Below, piece after piece: positions 30,732 through 39,696 of a stretch of DNA of 64,000 bases. Both the position numbers and the translations under genes were made by a program. The notes beneath the pieces were generated by a model that was not told where the DNA came from, did not search any database, and saw only the letters and a program-made list of their open reading frames with translations. The DNA is from UBA2882 sp045542735 (GTDB lineage: Bacteria > Bacillota > Clostridia > Lachnospirales > Lachnospiraceae), in contig JAZQLQ010000015.1 in NCBI GenBank assembly GCA_045542735.1, positions 159,794 through 223,793 of the forward strand. The letters run 5' to 3'. Numbering within the stretch: the stretch's first letter is position 1; each line of letters starts with the position of its first letter.

Positions 30732-33344
30732 ATGCAACGATTGTTTGACAAAGAAGAGTTACAAAAGGTGCAGGATCATTTCTGCACCTTAACCCATTTA
30801 TTCGCATATTGTGTGGATCAAGATGGGCAAAAAATTACAGAAATGTCCGGAGATTCTCAGGGGATTGAGATTATCCGGGAGCATATTTCGGATGAGCGTT
30901 TGTATCGGATGTTTCAAAGGGTGTCTGAAAGTCCTTTAGAAGACATTATAGAAGAGTCAACGAAATATGATAATCTTAAGCTTGCAGCTGTTTCGGTTGA
31001 AGAAAAGGGATACCGCAATAATTGTTGGCTTATTTGTTGTGTTTTAAATGATGTGACCGAAGGAAATTTGTTGGAAGTTCCGGGAGAAGGAACTTCGTTA
31101 GAGGATTTTTACAGTGCATTGGACCTTGTAGCGGAGATAGAGCATAAGCTCTTAAAGGCAGAAGGTGAAATGATAACGGCGCAGGTAGAAAGTCAGCGGA
31201 GTAAAAGTTCTGAGTCAGAGCTAAGCAGTGGACTCAAACGTATGGAAGCAATAACGGCTATTGTACAATTTCTGGAAAGCGATGAGAGCTTCGAGGATGT
31301 GGGCAATGCTGTGATGAAAATTGTGGGAGAGTATCTGAAAGTAAGTGGCACAAAACTTTTTCAGGTAAAACGAGATACCGCCTACACAGATATTATCTGT
31401 AGTTGGACAAAGGAAGATATGGTATCCAGTGTGGATGTGACAAAAGATATTCCAAGGACCGAGCTTTTGATGGGGGAAAAGACGCTGGTTATTTCGGCAG
31501 ATACCCTTACATCGGCAGGAGTTCGTGGCGAGATGCTCAAATACCGTATCAAAGCGATTATGACTATGCCGATTTTTGTAAACAATAAGCCTGCGATGTA
31601 TCTTTGTGTCAGCGAGTCGGAAAAGAACCGTACATGGCAATTGCAGGAAATCAAGTTTGTAAATGATGCGGCAAAAATCCTCCAAAGTCTTTTGAATAAA
31701 AGGATTCAAAAAAATTCACTGGCAGGCTCATATGCTTCTTTACAGGAGATTTTGGATAATGTGGGTACTTACATTTATGTAAGAGATTCCGAGACCGGTA
31801 AGGGTCTGTTTGCCAATAAGTTATTAAAACGGACATTTGAATTGGAGCTTCGGAACGGAACTTTAGATATGCTTTTGGCAAATGCCAGACCTCTGGAACT
31901 CAGAGAAGGGTTTTATGAGGTTGAGCATAAAGACCGTGGCAGATGGTACGATTTGTGCCAGGTACAAATTGATTGGATTGATGGCAGAAAGGTCAATTTG
32001 TATGCATTGTATGATATTACAGATAAAAAAATATACCAAAATAAGATTGAACAGCAGGCATACACGGATTTCCTGACAGGACTTTACAATAGAATGTGCT
32101 GTGAAAGGGATTTGGCTGTTCAGATTGATAAAGCAAAACGTCAGAATAAAAAGGGCGGTCTGCTTTATATGGATTTGGACGATTTCAAGCATATCAATGA
32201 TGGCTTGGGACATCAGTACGGCGATGTATTGCTACAGGCTATTTCTCATGCGTTTCAACGGATTGAAGGTATTACAGAGAGTTGCTACCGTATGGGTGGA
32301 GATGAGTTTGTCATCATCGTGCCACCGGAAAGTTTTTCGCGTATGGAGGGGATTATCCAAGATATCCAGGAGATTTTCAGTAAGCCCTGGTATCTGAAAG
32401 ATGCAGATTATTACTGTACTATGAGTATGGGTATCTGTACTTATCCCGATGATGGCGATAATGTAGCTGACTTGATAAAAAAAGCAGATATCGCCATGTA
32501 TGAAGCAAAACGCAAGGGTAAAAACCGGATGGCAGAGTATTCGGAAAACTTAAGTACATCCTCAAACCGCCGACTGGATATGGAAAAGAATATGCGTGAT
32601 GCTACCAGTGATAATTGTAGTGAATTTAACGTGTATTTCCAGCCGATTATAGATTTTGGCAAGCCGGGCGCACCTTGTATGGGGGCGGAGGCGTTGGTTC
32701 GTTGGAATTCGGCAGCTTTGGGATTTATTCCGCCGGGAGATTTTATTCCGCTGGCAGAGTATCTGGGACTGATTACACCCATTGGCAATTATGTGTTGCG
32801 TGAAGCCTGTTATGCATGTAAAAAGTGGAATGAAAACGGTCATCCGGAGTATAAAGTTAATGTCAATCTCTCGGTTGTACAATTATTGCAGAGTGATATT
32901 ACTGATGTGATTAAGCAAGCCTTGGATGATACCGGTATTAATCCGCAGAACCTGACTTTGGAAGTAACCGAAAGCCTTGCTATCAATGATATGAAGCGTA
33001 TGAAGATTATTTTGAATGATATCCGCAAATTGGGTGTAAGGATTGCGCTTGATGATTTTGGTACCGGTTATTCTTCACTGAATCATATCCGTGAGATTCC
33101 CTTGGATGTCATCAAGGTGGATCAAAGCTTTATTAAAGATTTGACTAAGGATGAATATGCCCGTTCCTTTATTAAGATGGTGGTAGAGCTGGCGGCAGCC
33201 ATAGATGTCAATATCTGTATTGAAGGAATTGAGACAAAAGAGCAGTTTGAGATATTGGAAGAAATGAAAATCAGTATGGGGCAGGGATATTATTTTGATA
33301 AGCCTTTACCCCGTAAGGAATTTGAAAGAAAATACGTGCAGTAA
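30732..33344 (+). CDS. c-di-GMP enzyme with sensory, GGDEF and EAL domains
   Basis: 870 residues, apparently soluble. Layout: an N-terminal sensory segment (1-150; a cysteine-rich PocR-like appearance), a GAF-like region (about 170-325), a PAS-like region (about 330-435), GGDEF (about 440-600) and EAL (about 620-865). GGDEF is intact at 522-526, preceded by LYMDLDDFKHIND. The I-site RxxD is absent (GITE instead). The phosphodiesterase residues look complete: E653-A-L, NVNLS, LEVTES, ALDDFGTGYSS, IKVDQSF, CIEGIET and GQGYYFDKP. It can in principle both make and degrade c-di-GMP, under control of the sensory half. It sits 39 bases after guaB, which supplies the GTP precursor pathway. Confidence 0.93.
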   Translation: MQRLFDKEELQKVQDHFCTLTHLFAYCVDQDGQKITEMSGDSQGIEIIREHISDERLYRMFQRVSESPLEDIIEESTKYDNLKLAAVSVEEKGYRNNCWLICCVLNDVTEGNLLEVPGEGTSLEDFYSALDLVAEIEHKLLKAEGEMITAQVESQRSKSSESELSSGLKRMEAITAIVQFLESDESFEDVGNAVMKIVGEYLKVSGTKLFQVKRDTAYTDIICSWTKEDMVSSVDVTKDIPRTELLMGEKTLVISADTLTSAGVRGEMLKYRIKAIMTMPIFVNNKPAMYLCVSESEKNRTWQLQEIKFVNDAAKILQSLLNKRIQKNSLAGSYASLQEILDNVGTYIYVRDSETGKGLFANKLLKRTFELELRNGTLDMLLANARPLELREGFYEVEHKDRGRWYDLCQVQIDWIDGRKVNLYALYDITDKKIYQNKIEQQAYTDFLTGLYNRMCCERDLAVQIDKAKRQNKKGGLLYMDLDDFKHINDGLGHQYGDVLLQAISHAFQRIEGITESCYRMGGDEFVIIVPPESFSRMEGIIQDIQEIFSKPWYLKDADYYCTMSMGICTYPDDGDNVADLIKKADIAMYEAKRKGKNRMAEYSENLSTSSNRRLDMEKNMRDATSDNCSEFNVYFQPIIDFGKPGAPCMGAEALVRWNSAALGFIPPGDFIPLAEYLGLITPIGNYVLREACYACKKWNENGHPEYKVNVNLSVVQLLQSDITDVIKQALDDTGINPQNLTLEVTESLAINDMKRMKIILNDIRKLGVRIALDDFGTGYSSLNHIREIPLDVIKVDQSFIKDLTKDEYARSFIKMVVELAAAIDVNICIEGIETKEQFEILEEMKISMGQGYYFDKPLPRKEFERKYVQ

Positions 33345-33358
33345 AGGGGAAACGCACT

Positions 33359-35212
33359 ATGGAAGAAAAAGATCGTATTGTTGCTTTGCAACAACGGATT
33401 ATTGAACTTAAGAAAGAGTGTAGGGATTTGCGTTTTGCAGAGTATTTGGACAAAACGTGGAACGACCTGCGCAATGTGGAAAATTCAGTACAGCAGCTGG
33501 AACGCTTATTGGAGCAGAATTACATCCTGTACCAAAGATCCCAGGCAGGACAGCAGGTGCAACAACCGGCACCGCAGCCTGTGCAACCAGTGATGCCACA
33601 GGTGCAACAGCCGATACCGCAGCCTGTGCAACCAGTGATGCCACAGATGCAACAGTCTGTGCCGCAGCCGTCATATGTAGCATATCAGCAACCGCAACAG
33701 CAGAGATTTGCTCCACCGCCGCCGCAGTACATGGCAAAGCCACAGCAATCGGTAGAATTTAAAATCGGTACAGTATTGTTGGGCGTAGTTGGTATTGCCT
33801 TCTTGTTGGTGGCGTTTGTGACCTTTGGTCTGAATTATATGAATGACATATTACAGGGGATTTTTCTGTATGCCATCGGTATTGTGATACTGTTATCTTC
33901 CGAATTGTTTTTCTCAAAACGAGTGGAGAAGTTTTCCTATTGTTTGACGGGTCTGGGTATCAGTAGTTTGTACATAACGACTTTGTTGAACTATATTTAC
34001 TTAAAGGTATTCCCCGGTTGGGCAGCCCTTTTGGTTACAATCTTGGTAACAGCGTTCTTTTTCTGGTTGAGCCGGAAAAAGGATTCGGGCATGATCCGTA
34101 TTATTTGTCTGATTGGTTGCTATATTTCTCTGGTACCAATCAATGAATTAAATGATCTGATAGAGTTTGTGATACCGGCATGTGTGATTTTTGGTGTAAA
34201 TGTGGCAGGCGTGTTCTGTCCGCTGAAAAAGCGTCGTGCGGGAATTGATTATGTCCAGTATATTTGCAGTTTTTCGGTTGTGACATATTTGATTTATATT
34301 TTATGGGTGTCCGGATTGGAAGCGTGGCTTGCATATATTTTGGTTGCCAGTCTGATTGTGACCTTGCATTTACTGTATTTCAGGGCTGATCAGAGTGGGG
34401 CATACACCGGTTTATATATTGTGGGTAACATTATGGCAATTGCTTTCCTGCTCTTCGTAGGTGTGGGAGAATACTGGATTCATTATGGCGTATTGGCTGT
34501 TTCTTTACTTTTTGCCGGATTTGTGGCTTTGTTATGGAAAAAGCCTATGCGTTTTACACCGTACTTTTTGTGGGTGGGCTATATTTTTGCCACTTATACG
34601 TTGGAACAGGAAGAATTTTGGGTGGTATTGGCATGCCTGATTATCTTTGCCATCAATAAAGCCTGTGTACGTTTCTTTAAAGAATTTCCCATACCGGATG
34701 CGGTGTACACTATGTTGTCTGCTATTGGGGTGTGTTTCTTGACAAGAAGCGGAGATGCACAAATTTTGGGTTACATTTATGCGTTCTGCATCTTGCTTTC
34801 TTGTATTTTTGTGAAAAAGTACAAAACCTATCATATATATACCTGCTTAAGTTTTGGCTGGATTTTCCTATTGACGGAAGGGTTTAAACCTTTCTTGTGC
34901 AGTATTTTAATCTGCGCACTGGCAGCAACTGTTATTGGTACCGGTTTTTACATTAAGGATAAAGGTATCCGTATTTACGGATTGGTATTAATGATTTTTG
35001 TGGCATTGAAACTGGTTATTTATGATTTCCATGAATCACAGGCAGGATTGCGTATTCTGGTATTTTTTGTTGTGGGCCTGCTGATTTTGGCAATTTCATT
35101 CCTGTATATTTACCTGGAAAAGAAGTTGAATGAGGATGAGCAGAAGCGGTTGATGCAGTTGCAGATGCAGCAGCAACCACAACCACAGATGCAACAGATG
35201 CCACCAATGTAA
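33359..35212 (+). CDS. DUF2339-like multi-pass membrane protein
   Basis: 617 residues. A coiled-coil N-terminus (1-60) is followed by a Pro/Gln-rich cytosolic linker with a 15-residue tandem repeat. About 14 hydrophobic helices then start at VEFKIGTVLLGVVGIAFLLVAF, the DUF2339 entry motif, and continue with GLGISSLYITTL. The Gln/Met/Pro-rich tail (MQLQMQQQPQ and similar) mirrors the linker. The function of the family is unknown. A GGGGAAACGC stretch precedes ATG 33359, 14 bases after the GGDEF-EAL gene, so the two are likely co-transcribed. Confidence 0.82.
   Translation: MEEKDRIVALQQRIIELKKECRDLRFAEYLDKTWNDLRNVENSVQQLERLLEQNYILYQRSQAGQQVQQPAPQPVQPVMPQVQQPIPQPVQPVMPQMQQSVPQPSYVAYQQPQQQRFAPPPPQYMAKPQQSVEFKIGTVLLGVVGIAFLLVAFVTFGLNYMNDILQGIFLYAIGIVILLSSELFFSKRVEKFSYCLTGLGISSLYITTLLNYIYLKVFPGWAALLVTILVTAFFFWLSRKKDSGMIRIICLIGCYISLVPINELNDLIEFVIPACVIFGVNVAGVFCPLKKRRAGIDYVQYICSFSVVTYLIYILWVSGLEAWLAYILVASLIVTLHLLYFRADQSGAYTGLYIVGNIMAIAFLLFVGVGEYWIHYGVLAVSLLFAGFVALLWKKPMRFTPYFLWVGYIFATYTLEQEEFWVVLACLIIFAINKACVRFFKEFPIPDAVYTMLSAIGVCFLTRSGDAQILGYIYAFCILLSCIFVKKYKTYHIYTCLSFGWIFLLTEGFKPFLCSILICALAATVIGTGFYIKDKGIRIYGLVLMIFVALKLVIYDFHESQAGLRILVFFVVGLLILAISFLYIYLEKKLNEDEQKRLMQLQMQQQPQPQMQQMPPM
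33571..33669 (+). repeat. 45-bp tandem repeat in the DUF2339-like gene
   Basis: Two copies of a 45-bp unit begin at 33571 and 33616 (each opening ACCGCAGCCTGTGCAACCAG) and a partial third follows. The first 31 bases of the two copies are identical. It encodes PQPVQPVMPQxQQ-type text and keeps the frame, so copy-number change would lengthen or shorten the linker by 15 residues. Confidence 0.85.
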
Positions 35213-35241
35213 TTGAAATTGTGAATAAATTGTGATAAAAT
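35213..35241 (+). promoter_or_regulatory. glnS promoter
   Basis: TTGAAA (35213-35218), 17 bp, TAAAAT (35236-35241), placed directly after the stop of the previous gene. The leader is about 45 bases, with no T-box sequence. Confidence 0.8.
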
Positions 35242-35291
35242 AGTGCAGAATTATGCGGAATTCAATTCCGTGGACCTTGGGAGCTGACAAA

Positions 35292-36956
35292 ATGGAAAAC
35301 GAAAAAGTGACGAAAAATTTTATTGAGCAAGAAATTGATAAGGATCTTGCAGAAGGTGTATATGATGCGGTATGTACCCGTTTCCCACCGGAACCAAACG
35401 GATATCTGCATATCGGACATGCCAAAAGCATTATCTTAAATTATGGACTTGCACAGAAATATAACGGTAAATTCAACATGCGTTTTGATGATACCAACCC
35501 TACAAAGGAAAAGACAGAGTTTGTGGAATCTATCCTTGCTGATATTAAATGGCTGGGAGCTGATTGGGAGGACAGACTGTTTTTTGCGTCCAATTATTTT
35601 GAACAGATGTATGAAGCTGCTGTAAAGTTGATTAAAAAAGGCAAAGCCTATGTATCCGATCTTTCAGCAGATGAGATTAGAGAATATCGTGGTACTTTAA
35701 CTGAGCCCGGTAAGAAAGATCCTTATTCTGACCGTTCCATTGAAGAGAATCTGGAGCTTTTTGAAAATATGAAAAACGGAGTATATCCCGATGGAAGTAA
35801 AGTGCTCCGTGCCAAGATTGACATGACTGCGTCCAATATCAATATGCGTGATCCGATTTTATATCGTGTGGCACATATGACACATCACAATACTGGTGAT
35901 AAATGGTGTATTTATCCCATGTATGACTTTGCACATCCTATTGAGGATGCTATCGAAGGTATCAGTCATTCCATCTGTACCTTGGAGTTTGAGGATCACA
36001 GACCTTTATATGATTGGGTTGTAAGAGAGTTGGAGTATCCCAGACCTCCCAGACAGATTGAATTTGCCAAAATGTATCTGACCAATGTGGTGACAGGTAA
36101 GAGATATATCAAAAAACTGGTAGAAGACGGTATTGTAGACGGTTGGGATGATCCCCGTCTCGTATCTATTGCAGCACTTCGCAGAAGAGGTTATACACCG
36201 GAGTCTATTCGTATGTTTGTAGAACTTTGTGGAGTATCCAAAGCAAATTCTTCCGCAGATTATGCAATGCTTGAGTATTGTCTGAGAGAAGATTTGAAAT
36301 TAAAGAAAAGCCGTATGATGGCAGTTCTTGATCCTATTAAATTGGTGATTGATAACTATCCGGAAGGACAGACTGAGATGCTGACTGCGGCAAACAACAT
36401 GGAAAATCCCGAGCTTGGTACACATGAGGTTCCCTTTGAAAGAGAGCTGTATATCGAGCGTGAGGACTTTATGGAAGAGCCACCCAAGAAATATTTCCGT
36501 TTGTTCCCCGGTAACGAGGTACGTCTGATGCATGCTTATTTTGTAAAATGTGTAAGCTATGAAAAGGATGAAAACGGTAAGGTGACGGTTGTTCATTGTA
36601 CCTATGATCCTGCCACCAAAGCAGGAAGCGGATTTAGTGAGAGAAAGGTAAAAGGAACCATTCACTGGGTTCCTGCCAGTGCTGCAGTAAAGGTACAGGC
36701 ACGCCTTTATGAAAATATTATTGATGAAGAGAAGGGTGTATACAACGAGGATGGAAGCTTGAATTTGAACCCCAATTCTTTAACTGTGCTGGATGAATGT
36801 TATATTGAGCCTGCAATCCGTGGTGCAAAAGCATATGACAGTTTCCAGTTTGTAAGAAACGGTTTCTTCTGTGTAGATTATAAAGACAGTACAGAAGATA
36901 AGCTGGTATTTAACCGAATTGTATCCTTAAAGAGTTCTTTTAAATTACCAAAATAA
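35292..36956 (+). CDS. glnS: Glutaminyl-tRNA synthetase
   Basis: 554 residues, class I synthetase of the GlnRS/GluRS type. The HIGH motif is in PPEPNGYLHIGHAKSI, and RFDDTNPTKEK and HRPLYDWVVRELEYPRPPRQIEF are typical GlnRS blocks. The segment after it reads NVVTGKRYI (265-273) where E. coli GlnRS has the MSKRK form of KMSKS, so that loop is altered. GWDDPRLVSIAALRRRGYTPESI follows as usual. The two C-terminal beta-barrels for anticodon recognition are present. ATG 35292 has GGGAG eight bases upstream and is preferred to ATG/GTG codons at 35253. It duplicates in part the role of gatCAB. Confidence 0.95.
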   Translation: MENEKVTKNFIEQEIDKDLAEGVYDAVCTRFPPEPNGYLHIGHAKSIILNYGLAQKYNGKFNMRFDDTNPTKEKTEFVESILADIKWLGADWEDRLFFASNYFEQMYEAAVKLIKKGKAYVSDLSADEIREYRGTLTEPGKKDPYSDRSIEENLELFENMKNGVYPDGSKVLRAKIDMTASNINMRDPILYRVAHMTHHNTGDKWCIYPMYDFAHPIEDAIEGISHSICTLEFEDHRPLYDWVVRELEYPRPPRQIEFAKMYLTNVVTGKRYIKKLVEDGIVDGWDDPRLVSIAALRRRGYTPESIRMFVELCGVSKANSSADYAMLEYCLREDLKLKKSRMMAVLDPIKLVIDNYPEGQTEMLTAANNMENPELGTHEVPFERELYIEREDFMEEPPKKYFRLFPGNEVRLMHAYFVKCVSYEKDENGKVTVVHCTYDPATKAGSGFSERKVKGTIHWVPASAAVKVQARLYENIIDEEKGVYNEDGSLNLNPNSLTVLDECYIEPAIRGAKAYDSFQFVRNGFFCVDYKDSTEDKLVFNRIVSLKSSFKLPK

Positions 36957-37010
36957 AAGAAGTGTATGAGGGTTTTGAGTTGTGATGGAAAGTAACAGGA
37001 GGGAAAACAG

Positions 37011-37874
37011 GTGCTGTCCGGATTAGATGGTTTAGGTTTGGGTAATTTAGGTGGCTTAGAAATCTTTGAAGAACATGAAAAAGAAATAAAGCCCCGCCAT
37101 GAGAAAAAAGAAGCAACACCCGTTGAATATGCAGAAGAAGATTTGATTTTTGACAAACATTATACCTGTACGGTATGTGACAGGAATTTTGTTGCCAAAA
37201 TGGTCCGTGCCGGAAGAGCACGATCCTTAGGATCTGATATGGATTTGCGTCCGCGTTATGAGGGAATTGATGCGTTAAAATATGATATTGTAGCATGTCC
37301 TTATTGTGGTTATGCTGCTATGATCAAAAATTTCCCTTATCTGACAAGTGGTCAGAAAAAAGCGGTGCGCGACAATATTTGTGCCAGCTACAAAGCAAAA
37401 AAACAAGATCTCAATCAAACGGTGTATTCCTATGAAGACGCCATTGAACGTCATAAGCTTGCATTGGTAAATGCCATTGTAAAATATGGAAAAGATAGTG
37501 AAAAAGCGTACATCTGTTTAAAGACAGGATGGCTGTTACGTGGTCAGACAGAGACCTTTGATAAGAGTGCCAATAATTATCTGTGGAAAAAGTATGAAAA
37601 CGAAAAAGCTGAAAAGCAGTTTTTACAAAATGCCTATGATGGATTTCTCAAAGCCCGTGCAGCAGAGCCCTTCCCGATTTGCGGCATGGATATGTTGACG
37701 GTTGATTATCTGTTGGCGGCGCTTGCACTGGAGTTGGAAGAATATGAGACAGCAGGCCAGATGCTCAGTGGTATCATTACTTCCAGAGATGCCAATAACC
37801 GTATTAAGGAGAAGGCACGTGACCTTCGGGATGTTTTAAAAGAAAAATTGGGCGCTCAGCACACAGAAGCATAG
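37011..37874 (+). CDS. DUF2225-family zinc-binding protein
   Basis: 287 residues from a GTG start with AGGAGGG eight bases before it. KHYTCTVCDRNF and ACPYCGYAAM supply two CxxC pairs for a zinc ribbon, the DUF2225 hallmark, with RARSLGSDMDLRPRYEGID between them. The C-terminal half is helical and repeat-like (AYICLKTGWLLRG, FLQNAYDGFLKA, LAALALELEEYETAGQML), similar to tetratricopeptide scaffolds. The function of the family is unknown. It ends at a bidirectional terminator. Confidence 0.85.
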   Translation: MLSGLDGLGLGNLGGLEIFEEHEKEIKPRHEKKEATPVEYAEEDLIFDKHYTCTVCDRNFVAKMVRAGRARSLGSDMDLRPRYEGIDALKYDIVACPYCGYAAMIKNFPYLTSGQKKAVRDNICASYKAKKQDLNQTVYSYEDAIERHKLALVNAIVKYGKDSEKAYICLKTGWLLRGQTETFDKSANNYLWKKYENEKAEKQFLQNAYDGFLKARAAEPFPICGMDMLTVDYLLAALALELEEYETAGQMLSGIITSRDANNRIKEKARDLRDVLKEKLGAQHTEA

Positions 37875-37881
37875 AGTATAA

Positions 37882-37914
37882 AAAAGCATGACAGACTTTA
37901 TCTGCCATGCTTTT
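37882..37914. terminator. Bidirectional terminator
   Basis: AAAAGCATG-A-CAGA pairs with TCTG-C-CATGCTTTT around a short loop, with A and T tracts at both ends, so it can serve both the DUF2225 gene and the convergent small membrane protein gene. Confidence 0.85.
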
Positions 37915-37930
37915 ATATTGCATCAAATAT

Positions 37931-38269
37931 TTATTCTTCTTCGATGGGAGTATCGTCTGCAAGTTCTTCGTCTTCTTCGTCAAAGAACTCTTCTACGGAT
38001 TCCATGTCATCCAAAGTAACATCCTTAGCAGGAGCTTCGTCAGCTTCGGGTGCGGTATCAAAGCTCAAGGGCACATAATTGCGCTCTGCACCTTTGCCTG
38101 TCACTGCATTGAGATCATCATCTTCTTCGAATGCATCGAAATCTTCTTCCTCTTCATCTTCATCATCATAAAAATCATTATCTTTTTTCTTAAGGTAATA
38201 ATATGTTCCGGCTGCTGCAGCACCGATTGCTGCGCCGAGTAATAATAAATTTCTGACTTTTTTTGCCAT
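37931..38269 (-). CDS. Small membrane-anchored acidic protein (YtxH-like)
   Basis: 112 residues. A single helix (RNLLLLGAAIGAAAAGTYYYL, residues 6-26) is followed by a KKK stop and a very acidic, low-complexity tail with runs of Asp and Glu (DDEDEEEEDFD and similar). The N-terminal GAAIGAAAAG resembles YtxH-type small membrane proteins. The tail is disordered. AAAGGAG lies upstream of ATG 38269. The function is unknown. Confidence 0.78.
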   Translation of the reverse strand: MAKKVRNLLLLGAAIGAAAAGTYYYLKKKDNDFYDDEDEEEEDFDAFEEDDDLNAVTGKGAERNYVPLSFDTAPEADEAPAKDVTLDDMESVEEFFDEEDEELADDTPIEEE

Positions 38270-38347
38270 ACCTGGAAATCTCCTTTCACGTAACCATGCT
38301 ATACAAGTACTATTTTAAATTAAAACGCGTAGGAAAACAAGTAGATA

Positions 38348-38376
38348 TTGAAATGCTTTTTTTGCTATGGTAAGAT
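38348..38376 (+). promoter_or_regulatory. Promoter of the TetR-flavodoxin operon
   Basis: TTGAAA (38348-38353), 17 bp, TAAGAT (38371-38376). The leader is about 25 bases. Confidence 0.7.
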
Positions 38377-38407
38377 TATTTTCGATTAGAAGCAAAGGAT
38401 TTTACAT

Positions 38408-39028
38408 ATGAACGACAAATTTTTTGATTTAAAAAAGGAAAAACAAAACCGTATGATTAATGCTGCACTGAAGATTTTTGCCCAGAATGGCTATCAGAAG
38501 GCGAGTACGGACGATATTGTAAAGGAAGCCGGCATTTCCAAGGGTCTTTTATTCCATTATTTTGGCTCAAAGGCAGGACTTTATATATTTGCCTATGAAT
38601 ATAGTGCCAGATATATGGCTATGGAGATGCAACGTGCCGTTGCTTTGCGGGAAAAGGATTTGTTTTGTCTGCTGACACAGGTGGAGGATGCCAAAAATGT
38701 ACTGCTTCGCAATTATCCCTATATGCAGAAATTTTTGCTGACCAATAAGGATATTCAGGATGAAGAAATTTTGGAGGCAATCAGTGAGTATACGGGGCTG
38801 ATTCCCAAGGCGATGGAGGAGGTTTTGGACCGTGCTGATTACAGTCGTCTGGTAGATGGTGTGGATGCCAAGTTTTTGGTCCGTTCCATGAATTATATTA
38901 CCAGAGGCTTGATGGAAACGGCATTAACGGAAGGAATGGATCCAGAGCTTGCCCATAAAGAAGCAAAAGAGTTTTATGCCATGATGCGTGAGAAATTTAC
39001 TAAACCCGAATATTTACAGGAGATTTAG
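38408..39028 (+). CDS. TetR/AcrR-family transcriptional regulator
   Basis: 206 residues. The N-terminal DNA-binding domain is clear: RMINAALKIFAQNGYQKASTDDIVKEAGISKGLLFHYFGSKAGLYIFAYEY. The ligand-binding C-terminal half is divergent, as usual. It probably represses its own operon, which includes the flavoprotein gene three bases downstream. AGCAAAGGAT precedes ATG 38408. Confidence 0.94.
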   Translation: MNDKFFDLKKEKQNRMINAALKIFAQNGYQKASTDDIVKEAGISKGLLFHYFGSKAGLYIFAYEYSARYMAMEMQRAVALREKDLFCLLTQVEDAKNVLLRNYPYMQKFLLTNKDIQDEEILEAISEYTGLIPKAMEEVLDRADYSRLVDGVDAKFLVRSMNYITRGLMETALTEGMDPELAHKEAKEFYAMMREKFTKPEYLQEI

Positions 39029-39031
39029 AGT

Positions 39032-39655
39032 ATGAAAGTATTGTTGATAAACGGAAGTGCCAATCAGAAAGGTTGTACCTATACGGCTTTGATTGAGGCT
39101 GAAAAGATTTTAAAAGAAGAGGGAATCGAAACGGAGATTGTGCAGCTGGGCGGAGAACCTGTCAGAGATTGTGTCGGTTGCGGTGGTTGTGCAAGCGGAA
39201 ACGGTTGCGTATTCAAGGACGATGGGGTCAATAATATTGTAGAAAAAGCAAAAGCATGTGACGGTTTTGTGTTTGGTACACCGGTATATTATGCACATCC
39301 TTCGGGAAGAGTTTTATCTTTCCTTGACCGTATGTTTTATTCGGGTAAAAAGGCATTTTTGCATAAACCTGGTTTTGCGGTAGCATCTGCCAGAAGAGCC
39401 GGTACAACAGCCAGCTTAGATGTATTGCAGAAATATTTTACCATTTCTGAGATGCCTGTGGCATCTTCCAGTTACTGGACTATGGTTCATGGTAGCAAGC
39501 CGGAAGATGTATTGCAGGATGCAGAGGGATTGCAGACTATGCGCAATGCAGCACGAAATCTTGCGTGGCTGATGAAATGTATTGAGCTGGGTAAGGAAAA
39601 TGGTATCAATCCTCCCGTAAGTGAGAGTGGAGTAAGAACAAGTTTTATACGGTAA
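39032..39655 (+). CDS. Flavodoxin-fold NAD(P)H-dependent FMN reductase-like protein
   Basis: 207 residues. It opens MKVLLINGSANQKGCTYTAL, the FMN phosphate loop of the NADPH-dependent FMN reductase/flavodoxin_2 family. The cysteines CVGCGGCASGNGCVFKDD resemble the compact Cys cluster of iron-sulfur flavoproteins. FGTPVYYAHPSGRVLSFLDRMFY is the second flavin-contact block. It is likely to be a redox enzyme for a quinone-like or nitro compound, and the adjacent TetR gene suggests induction by such a substrate. The start is three bases after the TetR stop with AGGAGATTT upstream. Confidence 0.88.
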   Translation: MKVLLINGSANQKGCTYTALIEAEKILKEEGIETEIVQLGGEPVRDCVGCGGCASGNGCVFKDDGVNNIVEKAKACDGFVFGTPVYYAHPSGRVLSFLDRMFYSGKKAFLHKPGFAVASARRAGTTASLDVLQKYFTISEMPVASSSYWTMVHGSKPEDVLQDAEGLQTMRNAARNLAWLMKCIELGKENGINPPVSESGVRTSFIR

Positions 39656-39661
39656 GAACAT

Positions 39662-39691
39662 AGAAAAGCAACTTGCGCAAGTTGCTTTTCT
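39662..39691. terminator. Perfect palindromic bidirectional terminator
   Basis: The 30-base stretch from AGAAAAGCAACTTG to CAAGTTGCTTTTCT is fully self-complementary. It lies between the convergent flavoprotein and DUF6062 genes. Confidence 0.9.
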
Positions 39692-39696
39692 TATGC

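Noticed and set aside
33408..33762. Ala/Thr/Val-rich frames on both strands over the Pro/Gln repeat
   Set aside because: These are shadows of the tandem repeat in the DUF2339-like gene.
35242..35291. T-box leader on glnS (also considered for gatC)
   Set aside because: No T-box sequence (AGGGTGGNACCGCG type) or specifier stem is present in either leader.
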